From contig CAIVAT010000116.1 of assembly GCA_903903985.1 (NCBI GenBank), forward strand, positions 1-64,000: a stretch of DNA of 64,000 bases, written 5' to 3'. The stretch comes from an uncultured Bacteroidales bacterium. Its GTDB lineage: Bacteria > Bacteroidota > Bacteroidia > Bacteroidales > FEN-979. A program made the position numbers and the translations under genes. The notes under the pieces were generated by a model. That model made no database searches and was not told the origin of the DNA. It saw nothing but the letters and a program-made list of their open reading frames with translations. This document shows positions 1 through 9,109 of the stretch, piece after piece (within the stretch, counting starts at the first letter, position 1; each line of letters starts with the position of its first letter).

Positions 1-360
1 GCTTTGGCTCCCGGTAAGAATGCGATTCCGTTTTCGTAAACGATCTTTTGCTTCATCATAACAAACTTTCTTGTTATTGAATTCGACGATCAGCCGGATA
101 TGGAGTTTTCTTTTCTGCCCGTTGGGTAAAAGGATGTTCCTGGTTGAATTGACCCAGTGGTTGGGATCTTTTGTAATCCTGTCATCGACAGGGAAGTTCA
201 TTTTTGCTGCAAAGATTTCCTTTCCCTTTTTCGTTCTTACTGAGCATTTGCAGGCATCATTCAGTTCTATGACCTCTCCACCGGTTTTCTCCGACCTGTT
301 TGCAGTGACAAATTTCAACTGGAATCTGACCGGCTTTCCATGACCATCAAAAGAGTCCAT
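1..360 (-). CDS. Hypothetical protein, 3' part cut by window edge
   Basis: An open minus-strand frame begins with ATG at 360 and is still open at base 1, giving 120 residues. An in-frame TGA lies 18 bases upstream of that ATG and a purine-rich CTGGAGATC sits just before it, so the start is well placed. The protein begins MDSFDGHGKPVRFQLKFVTA and continues with a basic, hydrophilic sequence including a KDPNHWVNSTRNILLPNG stretch. There is no signal peptide or membrane segment. The segment resembles small soluble proteins on mobile elements in general character, but I do not recognise the family and assign no function. It is divergent from the exporter operon that starts at 623. Confidence 0.7.
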   Translation of the reverse strand, partial: MDSFDGHGKPVRFQLKFVTANRSEKTGGEVIELNDACKCSVRTKKGKEIFAAKMNFPVDDRITKDPNHWVNSTRNILLPNGQKRKLHIRLIVEFNNKKVCYDEAKDRLRKRNRILTGSQS

Positions 361-622
361 GATCTCCAGGACATCTCACAACCGTATAAAAGTTGAATTC
401 ATGGGAGCAAGAATACAATGGAGGGAAGGAAAAATAAAGGACACATATTTTCCTATGGATTTACGACTACAAGTAATTGTAGATTTAGAAGTGTAACGAG
501 ATCTCCTCGAAAACTCAGAAAATGATAGAAAAACTGGGGCTTTCCGTGGATGGATATAATATGTAACATTTTCCCGGGGGAGAGTTTAGTTTATTAAATT
601 TGTACAGTTAACAAATTTAATC
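361..622. other. Divergent intergenic region, no gene seen
   Basis: About 260 bases separate the divergent hypothetical gene from the exporter operon. It contains a short hairpin CTACAA-gtaa-TTGTAG at 467-482 and, at its right end, the promoter and inverted repeat listed separately. Confidence 0.6.
594..620. promoter_or_regulatory. Promoter -7 box inside a perfect 10-bp inverted repeat before the exporter operon
   Basis: TAAATTTG at 595-602 matches the Bacteroidota -7 consensus TAnnTTTG. It is embedded in a perfect inverted repeat, TTAAATTTGT at 594-603 and ACAAATTTAA at 611-620, with a 7-base spacer; the right arm ends two bases before the ATG at 623. The position suits an operator for a repressor, or a hairpin that sequesters the translation start. 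Which one applies is inference. Confidence 0.55.
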
Positions 623-1432
623 ATGTTCAACAGGGAAATATTCAGAAAAAAAGCTCTTGAAAAATTATCCACACCTGATGATCTTGATGAGCTATTGCAA
701 GTTAATTCAAGATTATCATGGATTCTGCTTTTATCGCTGCTTTGCCTGATCCTTGGCGGAGTCGTTTGGGTCGTCTTTGGACAGATAGTAAACAAGGTCG
801 TAATGATAGGAATCATTCAACCTGTCAATCCACCCCATTTGTTAATTGTTAGCGAATCGGGGCAGGTTGATTCAATCTTTCACCAAACGGGTGACAGTGT
901 ATTTAAAGGCCAACCCATCGTGAGATATATACATGAAAACGCGAACACTGCGAAATACATTTTATCGCCATGTAACGGAGAACTTGTTGAACTGGATATC
1001 CGCCAGGGAGTCTTTCTTTTACCCGGCACCACGATTGCAAAAATCGGAAGATTTCACAGAGAACAACTGTTATATCCGGAATTTCTGTTTTTTGCATCTG
1101 AAAAATCAATGAGTAATCTATCTATAGGACAAAATGTTAACATCCTGATGAAGCTACATGAATCTGAATCCCTCAGGATTAGTACCCGGATCATTTACAT
1201 CGGTAAAATACCCCTTTCTGATGCTTCAATCGATAATACAATGCCCGACAAAGAGGTGAGGTCACAATTAAAAAAAGGAAATTATTTTCTGGTTCGCACT
1301 GTCTATATTCCTGCATTGGGTAAAACTGATCCATATAAAGGTTTCTCAGTAAATGATTTTTATGGTAAGGTCCTCAATGGAGAAGCAATAATTTCACAAG
1401 ACAGCCCGATTGCAAATCTACTTGCTCCATAA
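623..1432 (+). CDS. NHLM-type bacteriocin system secretion protein (HlyD-like)
   Basis: A 269-residue HlyD-family adaptor, expected to link an inner-membrane peptide exporter to the outer envelope. Residues about 30-55 form a single strongly hydrophobic membrane anchor (LSWILLLSLLCLILGGVVWV), followed by a biotinyl-lipoyl-like beta segment with a repeated 'gqvdsifhqtGDsVfkGQPIv' type motif and a C-terminal beta-barrel-like part. The short length and absence of a long coiled coil fit the NHLM secretion protein subfamily rather than classical HlyD (about 400-480 residues). It is first in a tight operon (19 bases to the next ATG) with two NHLP-type ABC exporters, which supports the assignment. 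Promoter and inverted repeat lie immediately upstream. Confidence 0.8.
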   Translation: MFNREIFRKKALEKLSTPDDLDELLQVNSRLSWILLLSLLCLILGGVVWVVFGQIVNKVVMIGIIQPVNPPHLLIVSESGQVDSIFHQTGDSVFKGQPIVRYIHENANTAKYILSPCNGELVELDIRQGVFLLPGTTIAKIGRFHREQLLYPEFLFFASEKSMSNLSIGQNVNILMKLHESESLRISTRIIYIGKIPLSDASIDNTMPDKEVRSQLKKGNYFLVRTVYIPALGKTDPYKGFSVNDFYGKVLNGEAIISQDSPIANLLAP

Positions 1433-1451
1433 AAATTAAAATAACCGATCC

Positions 1452-3647
1452 ATGCTGATCAAACGCTACAGTTTTCTGGAAAAAACCATCCAACATTACC
1501 GTGGAATTCGCCGGGTCAAAACACCGACTTATCTGCAAATGGAGATGATGGAGTGTGGTGCAGCTTCTCTCGGAATTATTTTATCTTACTATGGTTGCCA
1601 TATTCCATTGGAGAAATTACGGGTCGATTGCGGGGTCTCTCGCAATGGAAGCAATGCCGCAAATTTAGCCCAAGCAGCTCGTATGTACGGACTCGAAGTC
1701 AAGGCCTTCAGGAAGGAGCCCGAACAATTAAAAAAAATTGGCTTCCCTGCAATATTGTTCTGGCGGTTCGGCCATTTTCTTGTACTGGAAGGATTCGGTA
1801 AAAATAAGGTTTTCCTGAACGATCCTGCCTCAGGTCCGAGAGTTGTTGATGATAAAACCTTTGATGAAAATTTTACCGGTGTGGTATTAATCATTCAACC
1901 AGGGCCAGGATTTAGGAAGTCGGGCAGTAAGGAGATGTTCATGCCACTGTTAAAAACCTGGTTCAAGGGATACGGAAAAGATCTTTTATTTCTGTTTCTG
2001 ACAAGCATCGGGATGGTTATCCCCGGCTTATTAATCCCTATATTTTCAAAAATATTTGTCGACCAGGTGTTTCTGAGTGACTCGTCTTCATGGTTCGTTC
2101 CCCTGGTGATTGGTTTGACCTTTTCAGCCATTTTGCGGTTACTCTTTACCTGGGTACAACAAGGAAGCCTTGTAAGGTTTGAGGCAAGTTTATCCATTGG
2201 TTTTAGCAGTAAGTTTTTTTGGCGGCTGCTCCACCTGCCGGTTAACTTTCATATTCAGAGGCCACCCGGCGATCTGGCCTTGCGGCTTGGCTCCAACAAC
2301 GATGTAGCAATGCAGCTTTCTGGTCAGCTGGGGAATACCCTGATAAGCTTGTTTACTATTGTGATCTATACCATTTTGATGGCATTTTACAGTATCCCCC
2401 TCACCATCATTGGGATATTGCTTTCATTGCTAAATTTTGCTGCATTAAAACACATTTCCCGAAAACGAAAAGATATTAATCAGCAGATGCTACAGGAGAA
2501 TGGGAGAATTTTCGGTTTGGCCGCCTCAGGACTAAGGATGATTGAAAGTATCAAAGCCAATGCCTCCGAGCAGGAATTTTTTAGCCGATGGTCAGGCTTT
2601 CAGACTAAACTGTTGAACCTCCAGCAAAAGTTAGGGCTGTTATCGCAGACTCTTCAGATTGCACCGTTATTTCTGGGATTACTCACCACTGCCCTTGTGC
2701 TGGTAGCAGGTAGTTTCTATATCATCAACGGGACCATGTCAGTAGGCACATTTGTAGCTTTTCAGGCATTACTTATTAGTTTTACACAACCCATCATTAC
2801 ACTGGTTAATCTTGGAGGTACCCTTCAGGAAGTTGAGGGTAGTATGCGGCGTATTGCCGATGTATATCAATATCCTTCCTCTGCAACAGAACAGGAAAAG
2901 AATTCAAATTCAGGAAAGCTAGTAATCAAAACTGAAGGATATGTTGAATTGAAGAATATCGTTTTTGGTTACAGTCTGCTGGAATCGCCATTGATCAAGG
3001 ATTTTTCACTTCGTCTTAATCCGGGATTCCGTGTTGCCATTGTGGGGCAATCGGGTTCCGGAAAGTCCACTGTGGCAGCACTTGTATCCGGGTTATACCA
3101 ACCCTGGTCAGGGGAGATACGCTTTGACGGGAGAAAGACAGATGAAATTTCGCCATTGTTGTTGCATCAATCTGTTTCCATCGTTGATCAGAGTATATTT
3201 TTGTTCGGTGGAACTATTCGCGAAAATCTGACCATGTGGGATCCCTCAGTACCGGAAAAACAGATCCATCAGGCCGCCATGGATGCATGCATTTATGAAG
3301 ATATTGCTTCGCGCCCGGGTGGGTTTGATAGTGAAGTAGAAGAAAACGGGCGAAATTTCAGCGGGGGACAAAGGCAAAGAATCGAAATCGCCCGGGCACT
3401 GGTTAATAACCCCTCGGTTATTATCTTAGATGAAGCCACTAGCGCGCTTGATGCCAAAACAGAACATCTTATCGATTTGAATCTGAGGCGACGAGGCTGC
3501 ACCTGTCTGATCATTGCACATAGGTTAAGTACTATCCGTGATTGTGATGAGATAATCGTGTTAAAAAAGGGCGAGATTGTTCAACGTGGAACACATGAAT
3601 CGCTTATATTGGAGAAAGGATTATACATGGATTTAATTCAAGAATGA
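1452..3647 (+). CDS. NHLP bacteriocin export ABC transporter with C39 leader peptidase
   Basis: A 731-residue fused peptidase, permease and ATPase. The N-terminal C39 domain shows the catalytic cysteine in MEMMECGAASLG (Cys35), the histidine in FGHFLVLEG (His108) and the aspartate in LNDPASGPR (Asp124). Such peptidases cut precursors after a double-glycine site and the transporter exports the core. Residues about 160-440 contain the six-helix ABC membrane domain. The ATPase has Walker A GQSGSGKST near residue 531, signature FSGGQRQR near 635, Walker B VIILDEATSALD near 657 and the switch histidine in IIAHRLST. The neighbouring precursors end their leaders with VSGG, VAGG or VVGG, an obvious substrate match. 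Localised to the inner membrane. Confidence 0.92.
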   Translation: MLIKRYSFLEKTIQHYRGIRRVKTPTYLQMEMMECGAASLGIILSYYGCHIPLEKLRVDCGVSRNGSNAANLAQAARMYGLEVKAFRKEPEQLKKIGFPAILFWRFGHFLVLEGFGKNKVFLNDPASGPRVVDDKTFDENFTGVVLIIQPGPGFRKSGSKEMFMPLLKTWFKGYGKDLLFLFLTSIGMVIPGLLIPIFSKIFVDQVFLSDSSSWFVPLVIGLTFSAILRLLFTWVQQGSLVRFEASLSIGFSSKFFWRLLHLPVNFHIQRPPGDLALRLGSNNDVAMQLSGQLGNTLISLFTIVIYTILMAFYSIPLTIIGILLSLLNFAALKHISRKRKDINQQMLQENGRIFGLAASGLRMIESIKANASEQEFFSRWSGFQTKLLNLQQKLGLLSQTLQIAPLFLGLLTTALVLVAGSFYIINGTMSVGTFVAFQALLISFTQPIITLVNLGGTLQEVEGSMRRIADVYQYPSSATEQEKNSNSGKLVIKTEGYVELKNIVFGYSLLESPLIKDFSLRLNPGFRVAIVGQSGSGKSTVAALVSGLYQPWSGEIRFDGRKTDEISPLLLHQSVSIVDQSIFLFGGTIRENLTMWDPSVPEKQIHQAAMDACIYEDIASRPGGFDSEVEENGRNFSGGQRQRIEIARALVNNPSVIILDEATSALDAKTEHLIDLNLRRRGCTCLIIAHRLSTIRDCDEIIVLKKGEIVQRGTHESLILEKGLYMDLIQE

Positions 3648-3665
3648 CCATTCAATATAATCTAA

Positions 3666-6566
3666 ATGGATAAAGCCGCTCAGCTCTTTAAAAATGAATC
3701 ACATATACGGGTAGAAAGTAACCACCCTTTCCTTCTTAATAAACCAGGCTGGGGATGGTACATAGTTGAAGGAAGAATTGATGTGTTCTCTGTCAGGATT
3801 GAGCAGGGTATTGCTAAAGGAGCCCGGACGCATTATTTTACAGCTGAAAAAGGAGAAATTCTACTTTCAATTCCAATGATTGAGGAGGAAGCGGATATCC
3901 ATTTTCTTGCAGTAGCAACACAAAATACTGTTATAGTTGAATTCAGGTTGTCTGCATTAAGAGAATTTTCTACAGATAGTGCTAATAATCAAATCATTAT
4001 TCCCCTTATCGAAAGATGGATTACCCACTTGGCCACAGGCGTATCGCTCGGCGGTATGGAAACCTCGGGAAAAAGTATACTAGCGGGATTAGATCAATCA
4101 TTTCGGGCGAATTCATATATTCATAGCAGAAAACAGGTTCTGTGGATTGAGATAACAGATGGCAATGCACTTTTACTTGGGTTGAATGAAGTACGAAAAA
4201 CAGGGATGAAAACATTGATTCCGGTTACAGGCGAATTGTATCTCCAACCGCTTAATGAAGTTCGGGGACATTGCCACCCCACTGATGAAGCATTGAAAAT
4301 TCCATTTTTCTGGGACTTGCTCGAACAGTTCTACTACCTGCTGCTACTTTGTCTGGAGTATAAAGATAAGTTTTCCAGAGTTGATGAATTAAACCTTTTG
4401 AATGAGAAATCAGGATATGCCAAACTAAGCCAATCTGATACTTTATACAGGATGGCCTCAGTAGTCAACACTAAAATAAGAAAGAGTTTTTACGAAAGCC
4501 GTGAAGATCCTATGCTTGCAACATGTAAGCTGGTTGCACAATATACCGGGATTCATGTTAAAAAACCAGTCAAACCCAGAACAGAAGAACAGCAACCCTT
4601 TTCGTTGAATGATGTTTTGCATGCATCAGGTTTCAGAGCAAGGAAAGTAAGACTTGAAGCCGATTGGTGGCGGAAGGATACAGGTTCTCTTCTTGCTTTT
4701 ACAGTCGAAGGTCAAAATCCGGTAGCTCTGGTGCAGAAAATTCCAGGTCAGATTGAATACATTGACCTTGTTGCCGGAATCCGGAAACGAATGTCTACCT
4801 CGTTATCAGCATTAATTCAGCCATTTGCTTATCAGTTTTATCCTCCTTTACCAGATAAGGTGATTACTGGAAGCGAGCTCATCAAATTTGGCATAAAAAA
4901 TTGCCGACACGAAATTATTTTTGTTTGCATCCTTGCCCTGGTAGGCGGATTACTTAATTTGCTCATTCCGGTAGTGACAGGAGTAGTATTCGATCAGGTA
5001 ATTCCTCAAGGGAATCTCAGCTTACTTTGGGTTTTTGGTATTATCCTGATACTTACCGGAATTTCGATATCCCTGTTTCAATTGATGCGAAGTATTGCCA
5101 TGGTCCGAATTGAAACTAAAATGGATTTCTTCCTTCAGTCTGCTATCTGGGACAGGTTGTTAAACCTTCCTATTCCGTTTTTCAGAAAATATACTTCAGG
5201 AGAACTTGCACTAAAAACCAACAGCATTCTGATGCTGCGAAAGGCAATCTCGGATACGGTGGTATTCGCCTTGCTTAGTTCTGTTACGCTCGTATTTAAT
5301 GTAATTTTTCTCTTCTGGTTCAATTTTTTCCTGGGATTTCTGACCGTTGGGATTTTATTTCTAAGCGTGTTCGTAGTCGGACTTATCGGAGTTCGAATGA
5401 AAAAACTGCAAACAGCACAGATTGGTTTTCAAAATACTCTTTATGGTATCATTACCCAATTGTTAACCAGCATCACTAAAATTAAAACATCCGGGTCCGA
5501 AATACATGCATTCGAGCAATGGGCTAACCGCTTTGCCAACCAGAAAAGGGAAGTCATCGCTTTAAGGAAATTGACTATTGTGGTCCAGCAGATACTTACC
5601 TTTACTCCGGTTCTGGTTTTAATTCTTATATTCATCTATATTCATTTGTTGGTATCCAAAAAAATGTCAACTGGCGAATTCATGACTTTTTTCACGGCAC
5701 TCAATATTACTATTATGGCCTGTATGGGGGCTGCCGCAGCTATTGTCTCATTTTTTCTCGCGATACCCTTGTTCGATAATGTCAAGCCTATTCTGGAAAC
5801 CTTGCCTGAAAATTATCAGGCCAAACCTGCCAGTGCTCCCTTGCATGGCACCGTTGATGTATCCAACCTGAATTTCAGGTATCAAGATAAATCGCCGTTG
5901 GTGCTCCAAAATGTTTCAATTCATGTCGACTCCGGGGAATTTGTGGCCATTGTGGGACCATCAGGATCGGGGAAATCAACACTGCTGCGGTTACTACTTG
6001 GCTTTGAACCTCCTGAAACAGGGACCGTTTGTTATGACCGGCACGATCTCTCAATGGTAGACCCCGAATCAATCAGAAGGCAGATAGGTACCGTTTTGCA
6101 AAGCTCTCAACTTTTTCCCGGAACCATATTTTCGAATATTGCAGGAATTACAGATGCAACACTCGATGATGTGTATGAGGTCGCCAACCTTGCTGGTCTT
6201 GGCGAGGATATTGAGATGATGCCAATGGGCATGCTCACCCCAATTTCAGAAGGGATAAGTACACTATCCGGCGGGCAGAGGCAGCGCATCCTGATAGCGA
6301 GGGCCCTGGTTACAAAACCCCGGATTCTTTTTCTTGATGAGGCAACCAGCGCCCTCGACAACAAAACACAATGTATTGTAACTGACAGTCTGAACAATAT
6401 ACAGGCAACCAGGGTTGTTATTGCCCACCGCCTGAGCACAATTTCAAAAGCTGACAGAATCTATGTTTTAGAAAATGGGCGGATTGTTGAAGAAGGTACC
6501 TACCAGGATCTGATATTGGGAAATGGGCACTTTGCTTCACTGGTGAAACGTCAAATGATTGGTTGA
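3666..6566 (+). CDS. NHLP bacteriocin export ABC transporter, second permease/ATPase subunit
   Basis: A 966-residue half-transporter that lacks the C39 cysteine motif. The first roughly 400 residues are soluble, beginning with a cyclic-nucleotide-binding-like beta-rich section, as in the NHLM ABC2 family. Residues about 415-715 form the membrane domain. The ATPase carries Walker A GPSGSGKST near residue 764, signature LSGGQRQRILIARAL near 867, Walker B LFLDEATSALD near 890 and VIAHRLST. It follows the peptidase exporter by 18 bases and presumably pairs with it as a heterodimer or works as a second exporter. It ends 28 bases from the convergent stop of the cyclase-like gene. Confidence 0.9.
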   Translation: MDKAAQLFKNESHIRVESNHPFLLNKPGWGWYIVEGRIDVFSVRIEQGIAKGARTHYFTAEKGEILLSIPMIEEEADIHFLAVATQNTVIVEFRLSALREFSTDSANNQIIIPLIERWITHLATGVSLGGMETSGKSILAGLDQSFRANSYIHSRKQVLWIEITDGNALLLGLNEVRKTGMKTLIPVTGELYLQPLNEVRGHCHPTDEALKIPFFWDLLEQFYYLLLLCLEYKDKFSRVDELNLLNEKSGYAKLSQSDTLYRMASVVNTKIRKSFYESREDPMLATCKLVAQYTGIHVKKPVKPRTEEQQPFSLNDVLHASGFRARKVRLEADWWRKDTGSLLAFTVEGQNPVALVQKIPGQIEYIDLVAGIRKRMSTSLSALIQPFAYQFYPPLPDKVITGSELIKFGIKNCRHEIIFVCILALVGGLLNLLIPVVTGVVFDQVIPQGNLSLLWVFGIILILTGISISLFQLMRSIAMVRIETKMDFFLQSAIWDRLLNLPIPFFRKYTSGELALKTNSILMLRKAISDTVVFALLSSVTLVFNVIFLFWFNFFLGFLTVGILFLSVFVVGLIGVRMKKLQTAQIGFQNTLYGIITQLLTSITKIKTSGSEIHAFEQWANRFANQKREVIALRKLTIVVQQILTFTPVLVLILIFIYIHLLVSKKMSTGEFMTFFTALNITIMACMGAAAAIVSFFLAIPLFDNVKPILETLPENYQAKPASAPLHGTVDVSNLNFRYQDKSPLVLQNVSIHVDSGEFVAIVGPSGSGKSTLLRLLLGFEPPETGTVCYDRHDLSMVDPESIRRQIGTVLQSSQLFPGTIFSNIAGITDATLDDVYEVANLAGLGEDIEMMPMGMLTPISEGISTLSGGQRQRILIARALVTKPRILFLDEATSALDNKTQCIVTDSLNNIQATRVVIAHRLSTISKADRIYVLENGRIVEEGTYQDLILGNGHFASLVKRQMIG

Positions 6567-6572
6567 TTGGTC

Positions 6573-6592
6573 AAGCTGGCAGCTTTTTAAAC
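6573..6592. terminator. Possible weak bidirectional terminator between convergent operons
   Basis: AAGCT-ggc-AGCTT followed by a T run lies between the exporter stop codon and the convergent cyclase-like stop codon. The stem is only about five base pairs, so this is a weak call supported mainly by position. Confidence 0.3.
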
Positions 6593-6593
6593 C

Positions 6594-7631
6594 TCATTCA
6601 TCTGTATTGAAAAGATTGTTATACATAACCAGTGTCTTTAGAACGGTTGCTGTAGTAAACAATCCATTCTGATCCAGGCAAAGTTCTCCCCATGGTTGTT
6701 TGATACCAATTTCCCATTCTGAATACTGGTCAGGATCTGTCACCCATGGTGATGGCACACGAAGTATTGCCGAAGAGAGCCATGATCCGTTCGGCATTTG
6801 TTGTCGTAGTAACCAATTTATCCCTCTTTTTAACATCGCTGTATTTGGGTTGCTTCTTTCAGAAAACAACAGAACCCTTAATCCCAGAGCGGTTGCAAAT
6901 GGTGAGCCGTCGATAAAGAACTTATTGGAAATATAACCTTTTGATTGGAGTTTTGCAGCCACCCAAGATGAAGCAAGTTCAATAATTTTGTCCCTGGGAT
7001 CAATCTGTGAACACGCGATTGCCTCTGTAGCAAACCCCGTAGCATATTCATCATCGTACCACCAATAACCTTTCCAATGGCCAGGTTCTTGTTGTTTCTC
7101 AACCAAATATGGTATTGTAAAGGTTTTAACCCCTTTTAAACCAGCGGAAGCCGCAGTAACACAATTATGTGCCTGCAACCATCCCTGGCGCATTTTAATT
7201 ATTTCTTCTGTTAACACCATACCTGAAATATCATTGCGAGTATACGTTGAGATTCCCCCATCTGAAGTCAGATGTTGTTGTAGAATCTTTTTTGCAGATT
7301 CTGCAACGAGATGATCACCTTTCCCAAGTATTTCAGCAAGGTTAAGGCACCATATAGTGGAATCGGCATCAACTATTGCTTTTCCGCTGTAGCCCCATCC
7401 CTGCTTGCCGTTAATATATCGCCAACCAAGGACATTCCATGCATCCTGTGCAAAAAATATTGCCAAAGAATCATCCGTTTCACACAATATGGCTCCAATA
7501 TATCCAGATACCCATTCATCGCTTTCGCCGGGGTCCAGTGAAAAATCTCTCCATAAGTGGTCTTTCCCTACGCTACCACAAAGGTAAGTAGTAGCCTTTT
7601 GAACTATCTTTCTTAAAGTAGAAACGGGCAT
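6594..7631 (-). CDS. Squalene-cyclase/prenyltransferase-repeat protein of the RiPP cluster
   Basis: A 345-residue soluble protein built of repeated helix pairs with QW-like and related signatures, for example WLLRQQMPNGSW, LVEKQQEPGHWKGYWWYDDE and CLNLAEILGKGDH. This pattern is that of the alpha/alpha toroid seen in squalene cyclases, prenyltransferase beta subunits and related proteins. I see no clear DXDD catalytic motif of class II terpene cyclases, so a terpene cyclase activity is not supported; a peptide-binding or accessory maturation role is more likely. The ATG directly abuts the TAA stop of the radical SAM gene (TAAATG), implying translational coupling and a shared substrate. Confidence 0.7.
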   Translation of the reverse strand: MPVSTLRKIVQKATTYLCGSVGKDHLWRDFSLDPGESDEWVSGYIGAILCETDDSLAIFFAQDAWNVLGWRYINGKQGWGYSGKAIVDADSTIWCLNLAEILGKGDHLVAESAKKILQQHLTSDGGISTYTRNDISGMVLTEEIIKMRQGWLQAHNCVTAASAGLKGVKTFTIPYLVEKQQEPGHWKGYWWYDDEYATGFATEAIACSQIDPRDKIIELASSWVAAKLQSKGYISNKFFIDGSPFATALGLRVLLFSERSNPNTAMLKRGINWLLRQQMPNGSWLSSAILRVPSPWVTDPDQYSEWEIGIKQPWGELCLDQNGLFTTATVLKTLVMYNNLFNTDE

Positions 7632-8939
7632 TTACAAGTGAAAAGATATGTTTTTCTTAAGGAATAATTTATCAACTTCAAATTTGTAAAGGATATCGCA
7701 GAATTCATCCTCAGCAGCAATGGTTCCCTTGGTATAGAATGCTGATGCCCTGCACCCACCTGCGCATGTTGCTACAAAAGGGCATTCTTTACACTTCGGG
7801 ATTTCATATGCTCTTAAGCGGGTTTTGCTATTCCTACCCTTTTCCAGGATATCCGGGAAATCTTCTTCGAGTATATTTCCGAGGATGAATTCCTTTTCGC
7901 GAAGAAGGTGGCAGGGATAAACGTCGCCGTTCCAATCGATATCCACATTATACCATGCATTCCCGCAAACATACCGGCAACGGGTATCCCGGATGTTTTC
8001 ACTGTTGCTGTCATACATTTTTGGTTCGTCTGTATGGTCAAATTCTTTGTGAATTTTCTCAAAGGTTTCAATAATGATATTCCTCAGGGAATCCGGTTCA
8101 AGGCTGATGTTACAGGCATTTGGTGCATGAGGAAACTTACGCAGATGATTTGGGTCAAATAAGCCACCGTTACGGTATGCAAAACGCGCTATGTCAAGTA
8201 TTTCATGAAGGTTTCCTTCATGAACAGTCGGTGCAAGAGAAACACACACCTTGTATTTAGCAAGGATATTAATACCCCTGATTGTTGCCTCATAGCTGTT
8301 TCCGCGGGTAATGGAATGAACTTCGGGGGTAATTCCATCCAGACTTACCTGTACATGCACCAGATTCAAATATCCCTTAAGTTTTTTGGCAAAAGATTCA
8401 TCTATCAGGTTTGCATTAGTTGCGATCGAAAACTGAAGGTTATTGCTTTCCAGGATATCCAGAATATCGAGTATTTTTGGGTGAGTAAGGGGTTCACCAC
8501 CTGTAACCATTACCCGGGCAGAAGGACTTTGACTGCGTATTTTTTGAATGATAGTTTCCACTTCTCGTATTTTCATGGAATGGTCAGCAACGCGTCTGTT
8601 ATCACCTATATAACAATACGAACAGGAAAGGTTACAGGATGTAGTTACAGTAAGGTAAACAACCTGTAGGCAAGGGACTTCAGTTTCAATCCTCTCATTC
8701 CTGAACCAACCCTGCTGCTTCAGTTTCCTCAGAAAAATGCCTGAGAAATTTGCTATTTCTTCTTCTTTGCAGCCATGAGACGCAAGAGTACGTTTCACCA
8801 CTTCCCCGGGATCTTCACCACCTGCCTTGGAAATAGCCTCAAATGCCAGATATTCAGCGGGAGAGAAAAGACTCATCGCCCCAGTAGAGGAAGAACTTAC
8901 CAGGTAATGCCCGTTGATAATCTTACTGTTAAAATTCAT
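7632..8939 (-). CDS. Radical SAM/SPASM peptide maturase
   Basis: A 435-residue enzyme predicted to modify a ribosomal peptide by radical chemistry. Residues about 10-80 look like a PqqD-type leader-recognition segment. The radical SAM cluster motif CNLSCSYC gives Cys102, Cys106 and Cys109, and TGGEP follows at 146-150. The C-terminal SPASM domain shows Cys325 to Cys343, then CKEC (383, 386), Cys392, Cys396 and Cys414, which fits CX2CX5CX3C and two auxiliary Fe-S clusters. It lies directly downstream of four precursor genes and is coupled to the cyclase-repeat gene. Which precursor it acts on, and whether it makes a thioether, carbon-carbon link or epimer, cannot be read from the sequence. Confidence 0.88.
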   Translation of the reverse strand: MNFNSKIINGHYLVSSSSTGAMSLFSPAEYLAFEAISKAGGEDPGEVVKRTLASHGCKEEEIANFSGIFLRKLKQQGWFRNERIETEVPCLQVVYLTVTTSCNLSCSYCYIGDNRRVADHSMKIREVETIIQKIRSQSPSARVMVTGGEPLTHPKILDILDILESNNLQFSIATNANLIDESFAKKLKGYLNLVHVQVSLDGITPEVHSITRGNSYEATIRGINILAKYKVCVSLAPTVHEGNLHEILDIARFAYRNGGLFDPNHLRKFPHAPNACNISLEPDSLRNIIIETFEKIHKEFDHTDEPKMYDSNSENIRDTRCRYVCGNAWYNVDIDWNGDVYPCHLLREKEFILGNILEEDFPDILEKGRNSKTRLRAYEIPKCKECPFVATCAGGCRASAFYTKGTIAAEDEFCDILYKFEVDKLFLKKNISFHL

Positions 8940-9109
8940 TATCTTTTAATATTACTATGAGTGTTGTCTATTAACAGTATCAGTGCTCAAAAAGATAATC
9001 CAAACTTCTATATTTTTCAAGAATAAGGAAGCAAAAACATTGGAATAGATGATAGAAAACTATTTGTAACTTTTTAAGCAACCGCCAAATAGAATCCTTA
9101 TTTTGACGA

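Noticed and set aside
586-816. Minus-strand 76-codon frame over the HlyD-like start
   Set aside because: Antisense shadow of a convincing gene with no own signal.
6594-7631. Terpene cyclase making a terpenoid product
   Set aside because: Only the repeat fold is supported; no DXDD motif and no isoprenoid genes nearby.
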